Origin: Acanthosepion esculentum
Taxonomy: Eukaryota; Mollusca; Cephalopoda; Sepiida; Sepiidae
Length of the DNA stretch: 64,000 nucleotides
Direction: 5' to 3'
Assembly: GCA_964036315.1 (NCBI GenBank)
Contig: OZ038479.1
Location: 61,486,393 to 61,550,392, forward strand
The position numbers and the translations under genes were made by a program. Of this stretch, positions 1-10,159 are shown piece by piece (position 1 is the stretch's first letter; each line of letters begins with the position of its first letter). The notes under the pieces are model-generated. The model did no database searches and had not been told where the DNA came from. It worked only from the letters and a program-made list of their open reading frames with translations.

Positions 1-19
1 GTAAAATTTAAACACACAC

Positions 20-58
20 AAAACTCCTACAAAACTCCTACAAAACTCCTACAAAATT
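20..58. repeat. Short tandem repeat, 11-bp unit
   Basis: The unit aaaactcctac occurs about three and a half times in a row and ends in a degenerate copy. No gene is visible around it. Confidence 0.8.
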
Positions 59-297
59 CCATCCGAAATATACTAGTAGAAAATACAAGTATAATAGACT
101 CACCCATATGCAAAACAATATTAAAAATAAGGTAAGCCCTAATAATAAGAAAGGAAATGCCATCACTCAGTAACATTAACTAAGAATATGGCCACAACGT
201 AGTGACCGTATTTGGAAAATAAATCATTCCTATAACTTCAGACACATACAAAAAAAAAAAACAACACATTCAATTAAAAATTAAAAAAATAAAAAAT

Positions 298-420
298 CGC
301 CCTTGATAATGGCTAAGAGAATAGCCGAGAGCACTCGGATATGCAGAACAGTACGCAGCAGTTTTAATAACAAATATTACTAGGATCCACCTCGATTATA
401 TACCAACGGATCGATTACCT

Positions 421-424
<4 letters not shown>
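298..424 (+). other. Hammerhead-like 3'-end motif leading into (TA)n
   Basis: A box ttgataat is followed by a stem ggct/agcc and then gagagc, so the layout is CTGA-like box, stem II-like hairpin, GAAA-like box. The same layout is on the minus strand near 46215-46270, there with stem ggct/aacc and gaaagc. The sequence after it (aggatccacc, then attacctgta) runs straight into the (TA)n at 425, and the same tail precedes the (TA)n at 48530. I read this as the 3' end of a PLE-like element. The core departs from a canonical hammerhead, so self-cleavage is doubtful. Confidence 0.45.

Positions 425-495
<71 letters not shown>
425..495. repeat. (TA)n microsatellite
   Basis: About 70 bp of uninterrupted TA. 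It separates the motif at 298-424 from the minus-oriented hammerhead unit that starts at 497. Confidence 0.98.
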
Positions 496-498
<3 letters not shown>

Positions 499-569
499 TG
501 ATAGAAATTGTAAGGAGGATTTGATAATTATAATTAAGTAATTCATTGAGTCTGAACGAAACCTCAACA

Positions 570-633
570 GAATGCAGAACGCACTGGACGGCCGTTTCGT
601 CCTATATTTGGGACTCATCAGCAGTGCCCATCC
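570..633 (-). ncRNA. Type I hammerhead ribozyme, copy 1
   Basis: Read on the minus strand, the conserved box CUGAUGA lies at 621-615. It is followed by stem II (GUCC, 8-nt loop, GGAC), then GAAA, a very short stem III (ACG/CGU) and the cleavage triplet GUC at 589-587. Stem I is formed by GCACUG (627-622) pairing perfectly with CAGUGC (586-581). A second helix lies beyond an internal loop. All invariant core residues appear to be present. The layout and even the stem II loop resemble the schistosome Sm-alpha hammerhead. A minimal stem III is typical of retrotransposon-borne hammerheads (PLEs, retrozymes), which often cleave as dimers. Activity is inferred. Confidence 0.85.
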
Positions 634-662
634 ACTACCGAGAATTGAAACCCTGACAGTTA

Positions 663-709
663 GATCTGGACGGCCGTTTCGTCCTATATTTGGGACTCAT
701 CAGCAGCAT
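663..709 (-). ncRNA. Hammerhead ribozyme core, copy 2 (weak stem I)
   Basis: The same minus-strand core as copy 1 is present: CUGAUGA at 703-697, stem II GUCC/GGAC, GAAAC and GUC at 671-669. The sequences on either side no longer form a good stem I, with only about 3 bp possible. The upstream side switches into the plus-oriented 3' flank, so this copy looks recombined. Its predicted cleavage site is 82 nt from that of copy 1. Confidence 0.7.
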
Positions 710-959
710 TCTGCATTCTGTTGCGGTTTCTTTCAGACTCAATGAATTACTTAATTATAATCATCAAATCCTCCTTACAATTTCTATCATATGTTTATCA
801 TTGCTTGATCCGGCTTCTAATGCTTCAGTTTGAGCGGCTTGGTGATAGTAGTGGCTCCGGGGGGCACAGTCCTATGGTTACAGAGAACTTCAGTTGAGTT
901 CCACCACGGAATATGTGAGCGAGCGGCGCTATATTGAGTCTGATTTGCTATCTCTTCGT

Positions 960-1130
960 CACCGAGGCCCGTTGGAACAGTTGGTATGACGTTTGCTTGA
1001 TAACTCAACTGTCGGGGTTTCAATTCTCGGTAGTGGATGCGCACTGCTGATGAGTCCCAAATATAGGACGAAACGGCCGTCCAGTGCTTTCTGCATTCTG
1101 TTGAGGTTTCTTTCAGACTCAATGAATTAC

Positions 1131-1137
<7 letters not shown>
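960..1137 (+). mobile_element. SINE-like element with pol III boxes and a hammerhead ribozyme
   Basis: An A-box-like segment (ttggtatgacgtttgc, ~980) and a B-box-like segment (gggtttcaattctcgg, ~1015-1030) lie directly upstream of the hammerhead at 1035-1098. The element continues through a conserved 3' flank and ends at a (TA)n run. The B-box-like segment is also present upstream of copy 1 on the minus strand. A pol III promoter joined to a hammerhead is the architecture described for schistosome Sm-alpha elements. The A box is weak. The 5' end is uncertain, and sequence from about 796 may belong to it. Confidence 0.55.
1035..1098 (+). ncRNA. Type I hammerhead ribozyme, copy 3
   Basis: CUGAUGA lies at 1047-1053, stem II GUCC/GGAC at 1054-1057 and 1066-1069, GAAA at 1070-1073, a minimal stem III at 1073-1080, and the GUC triplet ends at 1081. 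Stem I pairs GCACUG (1041-1046) with CAGUGC (1082-1087). After a bulge of about 5 nt, GGAUGC (1035-1040) pairs with GCAUUC (1093-1098). Cleavage is predicted after C1081. The core is complete by eye. The stem I bulge facing loop II is where natural hammerheads make their tertiary contact. Confidence 0.9.
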
Positions 1138-1161
<24 letters not shown>

Positions 1162-1162
1162 A

Positions 1163-1197
<35 letters not shown>

Positions 1198-1223
1198 TGT
1201 GTGTGTGTGTGTGTGTGTGTGTG
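1136..1223. repeat. (TA)n / (TATG)n / (TG)n compound microsatellite
   Basis: A TA run grades into TATG and then TG repeats. It directly follows the 3' end of the hammerhead-bearing element. Confidence 0.97.
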
Positions 1224-1260
1224 AAGGAGTTCTCTTTCGATTTCAACGTATAATTTCAGT

Positions 1261-2960
1261 TTAGAATTGAACCAATAGATACCCAGCCACACATTAGGGA
1301 AGACTTGAAAAGAGAGAAATGTTGCACGAAATTTCCAAACAATTGCCTCAGATTTAGTTCAGGTTTTTCTTCTCCGAGATTAGCTGCCAATCCCTTGAGC
1401 TCAGTTTGCTGCGCTATCTAGTCCATAGCTAGAGGAAGATGGATTCACCATTTTCAAAGGCCATTATCGCGAAGTGAAGGAAACAGATTTAACCGGAATT
1501 TGAACTTAGCTTGATGATTCCACATTTTTGTGTCGAAAACCTTTAAACTACTTGCAAATTCATATACTCTTTTACACGCACAAAAACACACATATATGTA
1601 TGTATCTCTACACAAACGCACGCGTTCCGTCGTGCAGAGATACATGTATTTGTCACCATTTTGGAAAACCTAAATATATGTGTATATTAACGGAATGAAA
1701 TCGAATATAATGCTGTTTCTTTCTCGTATAATAAATACAATAAAAATATCGCCAGTTGCAGCCATTCATGATAGACACCAGCATTCATGATCGAAGAATT
1801 CAGTAAAAGTAGATACGGCATACAAAGGCTTATAGTCAATCTAGCAAATTTTTATAAACTGGAGATAAATTTGTTTGATTAGCAGGCAATGTTCCAGTAA
1901 TCCGATTTTCTATAAGGCTCCCTCATTCAATGTGCAATCTGCTTCACCGAGGAGGACAGCGTCAATTTTGGCACAAGGCCGCAATCACGAAGCAGCCAAT
2001 GAAGGATGAACTTACTATCAATAGTTTGCATGATTAGCTCACTCGCAACTGCTCACCAGTCGATAGACTAGTGAATCATTGTGAATGTCTGCCAGGGCTG
2101 TCAGTCGCTCAAAATACAGATTTAAATGTAGTTACATCTCCACATCCAATACTACATCTCACAATGGCCTGTGGTCGGACAATGCATGACCGGTGCTGAT
2201 TGGCTCTCTGCCCAACAACTAGGCTTCAATCACCAAAAACGGAAGTTTCGAGAGAAAAACTGGTTACAACTACAAAGCAATGATTTGGTAAAGTCTATCA
2301 ATCAAGATCTTTTCCCATTGTGGGTATTAATGGATTGGCCACTAATAAAAACAAAACAAAGCAAAAAACAAAAACATTGTGGAAATATAAACCGTAGCCA
2401 ATTACAAGCTGGCCATATTTACCAATCAACTTGCATCTATCGAATTATCAAGTTAGAAATACTCACGGACATTGTTTCATCTCTTTACGCAATCAAGCGG
2501 AAATAATCACATGAATACAAACTAGATCTATTTATTCATTCTTGAATCGACTTAATGATGTGGCATGCATCGATGTCGAGAACATTTTAAACCACGTTCG
2601 CACATCCACATGCAAAGTCAGTCCAAAATTATAACATTTACTTTTGCAGTTTCTAAACATGAAGAATTATGATAAACAAAATGTATCAACGTTTACTTGA
2701 ATTTCAAAATCATAACATTAATAAATTTTCTTCTAATATGACCAATGATAGTTGAAATTGCTAGGCATATATATGTACGATAAATTTTATACACATTGAA
2801 ACCAAACATCAGTTATCCTTTACAGAAACAAGAGAAAATTGCTGAAAATATTAAAACAAAATTATCTACGATTTTCAATGAAAACTGTTTTAATTTAGAA
2901 TGTACAGGTGTTCGCACACACACACAAACACTCACAAGTTGTATATGTCTGTGTTTTCGC
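1261..2960. other. AT-rich stretch with no recognisable gene
   Basis: Only short open frames are present and none reads like a known protein. Both strands were examined for LINE, PLE and transposase motifs and none was seen. Confidence 0.6.
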
Positions 2961-2963
2961 ATT

Positions 2964-2965
<2 letters not shown>

Positions 2966-3035
<70 letters not shown>
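2966..3035. repeat. (CA)n microsatellite
   Basis: About 70 bp of uninterrupted CA. The long frames through it (His/Thr or Val/Cys strings) are artefacts. Confidence 0.98.
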
Positions 3036-3039
<4 letters not shown>

Positions 3040-3570
3040 AACACTATGCTAATGAGAAAACGACGCCAGGTAATAATTAGGGATCAAATCACTCCCAATT
3101 TAATAGAAAATTAGTTATACGGATAAGTTTCAGATTGTCATAAACAAGAAAAAAAAGTAGAAAAGTTTTTATATACACTTTTTATAAATCTGGAGGGCTT
3201 AGTGATTATGAATGCTTACCGGATGTAAGATAAAAAACGGAAATACGAAAGCGGAACACACATCATTTGAAAAAATGCGCGTTAATGAAAATAATTATCA
3301 GCTTTCAACAGAACATTTTACTCTTATTTTATAAGCAATTAAATTTATTAAACGATATCTGTGTAGTGAAATTTAGAGATATATTTTTCTTTTATGTAAA
3401 TTTTTACTTCCTTTTATCATTAATTTATAGAATTCAAATAGAAGCTCTCTTTTTTATTTTTATTTTGTAATTTCCTTGGAGAAATAAATTCTGTGTTTGT
3501 CCCCGGACAAAGAAGACACTGCATTATATTAGATTGTATTCTGTAAGTGAATGTTTCTACAATAAAAAAA

Positions 3571-3723
3571 TGGATATTATAAGCCGAAATTCATACGGTA
3601 TGTTTATCATATCATTTTAAAAATATTACCAACATCTGTTGCTTAATACAAGCAACAGATGTTGGTAATATTTTTAAAATGATATGATAAACATACCGTA
3701 TGAATTTCGGCCTATAATATCCA
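3571..3723. repeat. Near-perfect 74-bp hairpin
   Basis: Arm 3571-3644 (starting tggatattata) and arm 3650-3723 (ending tataatatcca) are reverse complements with one visible mismatch. The loop is 5 nt (aatac). A transcript would form a very long duplex. Candidates are a recently folded-back short transposon, a small-RNA precursor, or a replication or assembly artefact. No convincing target-site duplication is visible. Confidence 0.9.
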
Positions 3724-3855
3724 TATTTACATAACATATTTGGTGGTGTGAGATTTTATTATGCAACTCGTTGGTTATTCAGCATTTTATACAGAAATGC
3801 ATATAATTGTATAGTTATTGACATTTGTTTTAAATTTCAGAAATATAAAGCTTGC

Positions 3856-4475
3856 CATGGGCTGTAAGAAAACGATATACCCAAAAGAGAGAGAAGATAC
3901 TGTCAGTTTATTGAGTGACGGGAACATAATATTGAAGAGAGATCACAAATCAAAAGAGAAACTGAAAATATTGTTAAGATATGAAGAAGAAAAATAAACT
4001 GACCTTGAGAATGTCACAAAAAGAGATTTGAGAAACATTAAAAGATTGATAAGTAAGAAAATTGGATCGGCGTTCAAATTAGGAAAAGAAATGCATAGAA
4101 CTGATTTCGTAACAATAGTTAATGATGAATATAGAGATATATTAATTGGACTTGATAGTCGGGCTAGTTGGATCTTTTATTGAAATAATCAACACGACAA
4201 TAGACAACGACAGAATAATGTTCTGGGTTAATTAGTATTTATTCAGGTAAAAACTGCTAAACTGACCATTGCGCAAACCTGCCAAAAACGGCTTCATAGA
4301 TATACCACCCGCTCTAGATATTGATCCGATATTCTGTTCAATCATTAAAAGATATAAATATAAAAACAGAAAGCATTATTCAAGCAAAGAAGATCTCTGA
4401 GAAGCAATAAAAACTACTGCAAGTTATGTAGTTGAAACAGTTGAAAAACTAACAAAATCAAAATATGTGAACTGA
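3856..4475 (+). pseudogene. Tc1-type transposase relic
   Basis: A decayed plus-strand frame opens MGCKKTIYPKERED and later reads VTKRDLRNIKR. The best evidence is the C-terminus at about 4290-4470. There a DIDPI segment matches the SPDLNPIE region that carries the third catalytic acidic residue in Tc1 transposases. It is followed by KRYKYKNRKHYSSKEDL, EAIKTTASYV and VEKLTKSKYV, as in the Tc1 tail. Stops interrupt the frame (for example about 3995 and 4180) and the central catalytic part is missing or unrecognisable. No terminal inverted repeats were found. The large hairpin at 3571-3723 lies just upstream. Non-functional. Confidence 0.5.
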
Positions 4476-5129
4476 TGAATTTTATAGAATGTCATGTAGT
4501 AAAATAATAATGCAATACTTTATTCATCAGCTATATGGAATATTGTATTAATTTTGCTCTATATTATTTCGATTTAATACTGCACTTAGTTTCTTTGTAA
4601 AATAAAACCTGACACCCCCAAAACGCGTTAGGATCAATATTCTTTTTTAAATAACGATTGGTTTTAATAATTTTATAAATATAAATTTATCTTGAAAATA
4701 TCACCAACACAGTTTGATTTTGTTTGGAGAAGGCAGACATGCAGAATAAAATTTGGCATAGTGTGGATAAGACCAACGCTTGCAAAATATGAATGTTTTG
4801 TAAGATTTCATAAACTTTATTTGATAAACGATTCTTATAGTGTCGTCATATTTTTTTAATTACATATTCATTGCATATTCATTGAAACCTGTAAAAATGT
4901 TTTGGATTAGAATTTCCTATTTTTAAATACCTGGAACTTCATTAATGTTGATCTTAATTAAGTTCTACTTCATTTCACAGCGTTAACTTGAATATCTACA
5001 TTTTATGCTTTAAAAAGTTAGTGGCAGAGCGACAATAAGTTTTATGATCACAGAACATTATAGAAAGGAATAATTTTTATTTCCGAAGATGCAGCGATCC
5101 ATCTATCAGACGTTACATCTGGACTGATT

Positions 5130-5285
5130 CGAAGATATGCAGATAGTGTAATGGATGACGGCGCTTACTTAAAAAGCGAAGAGCTTAGTTCGAATTCTAG
5201 TCGGGTTGTTTACATTCACTTATATGCGAATACTCTTAGGAAAGGCATGAACCCATCTCCTACCAGTTTTAAATAGTAAGACTTG
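5130..5285 (+). mobile_element. tRNA-derived SINE, family B, truncated copy
   Basis: An A-box-like agtgtaatggatgacg and a B-box-like agttcgaattctag are followed by tacattcactta and gaatactcttaggaaagg. This matches, in the opposite orientation, the tRNA-like end of the longer copies at 8500-8912 and 22124-22505. The body breaks off near 5285. Confidence 0.6.
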
Positions 5286-5779
5286 TATCTAAATAAATTC
5301 TTAATGCAATATTCACTTGAAATAAAAGAGTTATTCTCACACCGCAACATATGACTCGGCTTTAAATAACCCATAAACTGTTTATAAGCCGTAAAAAAAG
5401 TAATCAAATGAAAATCATGGGTTCATACGTGAAGACTCGAATGTATTAAAGTTGCTTTTTTAAAATAGTATTTTAGCCAAGAACTGGTGTGAATCTTTTT
5501 AGAATTTACTTGTGTAATCAGTACACGGCGAAACAGGCTCATCTGATGGTCGTTATGTTTGAAACATTTGAAATGAAAGGGTTTTAAGATTTCCTTTATG
5601 ACACAGCAAATACAAGGCTAGGTTGACGCCATTGCTGATAGAAATGCAAACGTCAAATTTGTTAGAGAATAATTATTTATTGAAGTCATGAAATTTAAAC
5701 GAAAAAGTCAAATTATATTTTTTAACAAAAAGAAATAAAATTAAAATTATTGCAGTAATTATCTTTTTTAGAAGCTGAG

Positions 5780-6510
5780 ATGCCAGGTCAGAACCAATAA
5801 TATTACATATTGTTCTTTGTATTTTGTCAAGAATCTCTAAATACATAACAGAAGAACCAGACCAGATGTGGAAGCAATTTTCAATTCATGGCAAATGATA
5901 GACTTATAAATGTGCAAGATAGGTTCTGAAGAGTCAAATTGTCTAGCATGTCACAGTGAACCGCTTTTCCTATCATCAGACCTAACAATTGATTCAATAT
6001 AATCTTTCCACTTCATGTCAGCGGAAAACATTCGATTGAGAAGACACAATGAGCCAGGAGGTTAGCAGCATCCATGCTGGTGGAAGGAAGAAGGGTTCTT
6101 TCAGACGATGAAAAAAAGAGCATTTTAATTTTGGATGCGTTTAAAATTAACAAGTCATTCCTTGTCCCAGTTAACAACAGATTGTAGGTCATTTTTAAGA
6201 TCAACTGCTAATTTGACCTTATCAAACTGAGTAGACATACCGAGTGATGAACTGATGACGTCAGGAAGGTCGTTGATAAAAATTAGGTACAACGTAGGTC
6301 CAAGGACAGAGTTAACTGCATTAACGCAAAACATCTAAAAGAGCGGCTATTCCAGACGACTTTCATTTCATGATTTGATGAGAAATTCAAGATTGAATCA
6401 GTTCAAAAATTCGTCCATGAATACCTTTCAACTTGTGAAGAAGACCAGAATGCCAAACCCTGTCAAATAACTTCGAGATATCTAAAGCGACAGTATTCAC
6501 TATTCTTATC
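5780..6510 (-). pseudogene. Jockey/CR1-like LINE reverse transcriptase fragment
   Basis: Minus-strand conceptual translation in several frames gives successive reverse transcriptase landmarks. ALDISKLFDRVWHSGLLHKL at ~6490-6430 is the motif A region. SVLGPTLYLIFINDLPDVI (~6310-6255) follows. The YADD catalytic box itself is lost. DLQSVVNWDKEWLVNF (~6200-6150) comes next, and then C-terminal text around YLEILDKIQ near 5840. Frameshifts and stops separate these pieces, so it is dead. In the family this enzyme copies LINE RNA at a nicked target. The same family recurs at 27600-29215, 34925-37080 and elsewhere here. The endonuclease domain and 3' tail are absent. Confidence 0.7.
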
Positions 6511-6519
6511 TAAAGTTTA

Positions 6520-7180
6520 ACAGACTCTTTCAGCAATATATGTTTGTAACGAATGAAAAACGCATTCCAAATTATCTTACTAATTCATCAATTGTCTTTT
6601 CTTTGCCTGTCTGTTTGTTTATCATAACTTAAGGGAAGTAAAAGATTTTCTATGGTCACCAATGCGATTTCGGAACATATTATTTCTGTTTTATTTTTAT
6701 TTTACTTTTTGTTTAGTATAAGTAAACTTTGTCCTTACTTTGTATCTATGAAGTTTGCAAACCGGTCTTTTTTTTATCTTTGTTTAATGGCATAAAGTGA
6801 ACATCGCACTAAAGATGTTCTAGGCTAAAAACCAATGCTTTCTTCTCCGTGGCTTTTTAATATGAAAACCAAAACTTGAAAGATTGTGTTGTGTCTGCAG
6901 TTGCGGTATGCGCAATAACCCCCGAGAGAGGGGGCATAAGCATTTACTTTCCGACGACGTTTATTAACTTGTAAGTTCTCACAAAAGCCTAATTCAGTGT
7001 TATTCCCGTATTCATCACTGCAATAAAATGTGGAACGGAAAAAAATAGTAGTTCAGTACTTGAAATCTTTTGTGAACTCCTCTCGGATATTTAATTTTAA
7101 TGTAATATAAGAGTTTAAGATGGTGACGTTTTTCAAATAAGGGCTTAATTTAAGCCTTCGAGAGGAACGAGTTAAAATCC
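6520..7180. other. No recognisable gene
   Basis: AT-rich sequence with no supported coding feature and no repeat shared with the rest of the window. Confidence 0.5.
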
Positions 7181-7181
7181 A

Positions 7182-7184
7182 CTC

Positions 7185-7234
<50 letters not shown>

Positions 7235-7258
7235 AAGAGAGAGAGAGAGAGAGAGGGG
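7182..7258. repeat. (GA)n microsatellite
   Basis: A GA run with a few AAAG interruptions ends in a short G run. The purine strand is the plus strand. Confidence 0.97.
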
Positions 7259-7589
7259 GGTGATAAAAAAAAAGATGGACTCCACCAGAAACAAACCACA
7301 TTATATGTTAAACTATTTCCATTCAAGCCACATAATCAAATGCGCACTAAAGAAAACCACATGCGTTGTTCTGTTCGCGTTTGTGCTTTGCCCTTCACAT
7401 TATATTAATTATCTGAAATAAATGTTAAAAATTGATCTGCTTTTTGTTTCTTAAGTGAACTTTTCTAGAAAACTAGTCATTTATTTATTTATATTATTAT
7501 CGTTTACGACGATTTCTTTTTGTAAAAAATCATTAAACCCATGATTATTTTGTGTGTTTAAACAAGTTAATACGGTGGTTAGTAAAATA

Positions 7590-7818
7590 ACGTATATAAT
7601 TGTGTATAAGCCGACTTCATGCATAGTACGATCCCTGAATGTTTTGGCATGAATTTAACCGCTCCAGGAAAAAAAATCTACCTGTGTATAGTGCAACCGG
7701 TCAACGAAAATGCATGATTTTTAATATCTTTAAAAAAATTACCTATGTATAGTACAACCCTCTATTTTTTACTCAAAATATGATCATAAAGACTGACACT
7801 ATACTTGAGTATATACTG
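7590..7818. mobile_element. MITE-like element with imperfect TIRs
   Basis: The left end cgtatataattgtgtataag and the right end (reverse complement cagtatatactcaagtatag) resemble each other and the TIR of the clearer MITE at 43340-43544. TA flanks the right end. Inside, a motif like cctgtgtatagtgcaacc recurs about 60 bp later. Divergent and only tentatively delimited. Confidence 0.4.
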
Positions 7819-8499
7819 TAGTTGGCTTCTTAAATAATAATATAGTAATTCATGAAACTTGTAATAGCAGAATTCTGAAATATCCATGTTCATTTTTTGT
7901 TACGCATGCGTATGAGTATAAACTTCTCTTAAAATTTGAAGTCAGCCGCCCCGTTTCGAAAATAAGATATAAATTCTGCGTCTCAAAAACCTAAATTTAA
8001 TATTATGATAGGCCAACCTTACCGTGTTTCTTTTAAAAAAATCATTGAATTGAACCTGTTTTAAAGTAGTTAAATAAAACTGCCATTTGATGTTATTGAA
8101 GAAGATTTCACACATGGGCAACCCGATATGAAAAACTGGCAACATCACAATAAATAAATTGTCCTTATAAAAAGCTGTATAGATTTCAGTTCACTGTCGT
8201 CCTAATTTCTCTAAGATCATTTCAACAGACTTGAGTACTATACACACGCGAGGAAAATTGGTTTTAGGAAAGGGTGTGCGATTAGTTTCACGGCATGTGA
8301 TATATATATATATATATATATATAAAATTTAAAATCTGATTTTGTATGCATATGCGTATAAACTTCTATTTACTTTTAAGATTTTGGTCTGAAGATCGCT
8401 TGCGGCGTCTTGCTGATTCCTATGTACTCTCTCTCTCTCTCTAAATATATGTCCTCTCTATCTATCTATGTACCCATCTATGTATCTATCTATCTCTAT

Positions 8500-8912
8500 A
8501 TGATGGACTCTCCCGTCGAACTCGACGTATGAGGGTCAGACAGATCAGTTCCCAGAAACTGAAAGCCTGACAGCCACACAGGATTTGATTATAGTGGTGA
8601 AGGCTTTGTGCAGGGCCATCCACACTTTTTGGAGGGACGAATACAGGGACCTGGTGCAACGGATGCCACAAGGTCCCCAAACGACCCTCCGCAGGTTTTG
8701 AATTCAGAGTTGTCCTTCTCCTAGACCAGTTGCCATCCAAGGCTATAGAACCCAGTCTGTCCTGCTATTTACCCATAGTTGGAGGGAGAAGAAGAGGATT
8801 CACACCTTTCCCAAGGGTATTAGCACGTAAGTGAATGTAATGGACTCGACTGGAATTCGAACTCAGCTCTCCGATTCCTCAATCCAAGCCGTTATCCATT
8901 ACTCCACCGTGC
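8500..8912 (-). mobile_element. tRNA-derived SINE, family B, long copy
   Basis: The minus strand begins with a tRNA-like head. An A-box-like tggagtaatggataacgg lies near 8905 and a B-box-like gagttcgaattccag near 8855. A ~330-bp body follows, ending near ggactctcccgtcgaactcg. The same element, in the same orientation and at clearly high identity, lies at 22124-22505. A head fragment is at 5130. SINEs are transcribed by pol III and mobilised by a partner LINE, which I cannot identify here. Confidence 0.8.
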
Positions 8913-8943
8913 CTCGCATGCGCGTGCGCGCACGCGCGCGCGC

Positions 8944-8975
<32 letters not shown>

Positions 8976-8990
8976 CTTAATAGGAAAGGT

Positions 8991-9024
<34 letters not shown>

Positions 9025-9115
9025 CATGCGAGGCATATATATATATATATGCCTCGCATGCATATATATATATATATATATATGCATGCGAGGCATATAT
9101 ATATATGTCTCGCAT

Positions 9116-9151
<36 letters not shown>

Positions 9152-9396
9152 CCTTTCCTATTAAGTTCAAGCATGTGATATATATATATATATCACATGC
9201 TTGAACTTAATAGGAAAGGTTGTATATATATATATATAAGCATGTTGTCTTTTATATAAGAATGATTATGTAGCTTTTTTTCTATTTCACTGGCCATCAG
9301 ACATACTCATATATGCTCGCACATACACCATGCACTTATGTTTTGTGTGTGTATAATTTTAAGGCAACCTTTCCTATTAAGTTCAAGCATGTGATT
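8905..9396. repeat. Cluster of nested palindromes and TA/TG/CG runs
   Basis: Perfect hairpins with TA-run loops are stacked here. gcatgcgaggca pairs with tgcctcgcatgc at 9024-9061, and a similar pair lies at 9083-9118. A 30-bp arm (aacctttcctattaagttca, then agcatgtgat) at 9150-9179 pairs with 9192-9221. Further copies of that arm lie at 8974 and 9366. The CG/TG alternation near 8918-8958 is of a type that favours Z-DNA. Reading frames through it are artefacts. Confidence 0.9.
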
Positions 9397-9399
9397 CGC

Positions 9400-10155
9400 C
9401 GATGGTTTGATCTGCTGATTAAGAGTTTTACGATCCTTAAGTTTTGATATAAAGGCGAAGAACATTTAGCTGAGAATATCAACATATTTAACTCCTTAAA
9501 GCATTGGCTACAAAATGAAACAAGTACATTTGTCTTCCGGGCTATTGTATGTCAACTCTATTCTTACAGTAGGCTTGTAGCCTTATGCTATACTAAACTA
9601 ATGTTATAAAAATATCTGCAGTTGTTTATCCACTCTAAATAGAAATGCTCCACATTTCTTCAGATTATATTTATTTATTTCTATCATTTTTCGTTTACAA
9701 TAACATTTAACGAATAGAACCGGGAACAAACTATTTGTTCAGTTCTTGTATCCTCACAAACTTCGGAAAAATTTTGAGTTTAAATTTCTTTGAAAGACGA
9801 GCAAGTTGTGTGTTGATTGATGTTCTGCATTTTATTTGGGTTTTAAATAAGTTTAAACCGTTTCTATCATTTGTATGCTTCTAGATGAAAGCTTCAATAT
9901 TGAATTTAACAGGAATAGTGCTCTTTAGACGCTCCAAGAAATTTGTAACCATATATTTTGAAAGAATGAAAAATAAATAGGAAAATTGGCTTTTTATCAA
10001 GCATTCTTAGCATTTAAGTAGATTTCCCTCTCACTGCTACGAATCCGTGGTTGGAGTATACTGGAGAAAAAAATCAACTAACGCCACTTTCTACGAAAAA
10101 TTGTAGTCTTTTGTAACTAACTTAGTAAGTTGGCTTAGTACTCATAGTATTATGG
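9400..10155. other. No recognisable gene
   Basis: AT-rich; nothing supported on either strand. Confidence 0.5.
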
Positions 10156-10159
10156 TGTG

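Larger units (their letters stand above)
497..791. repeat. Inverted repeat of hammerhead-element 3' flanks
   Basis: Arm 497-585 is the reverse complement of 706-791 with only a few mismatches. The shared core includes gactcaatgaattacttaat and aatcctccttacaatttct. The two minus-strand hammerhead motifs sit between the arms. A third copy of the same flank, on the plus strand, follows the hammerhead at 1035-1098 and ends in (TA)n. The palindromic layout suggests head-to-head insertion or template switching during copying. Confidence 0.85.

Noticed and set aside
8892..9204. Overlapping frames on both strands near 9 kb
   Set aside because: Pure Tyr/Ile and Thr/His strings from TA and CA microsatellites.
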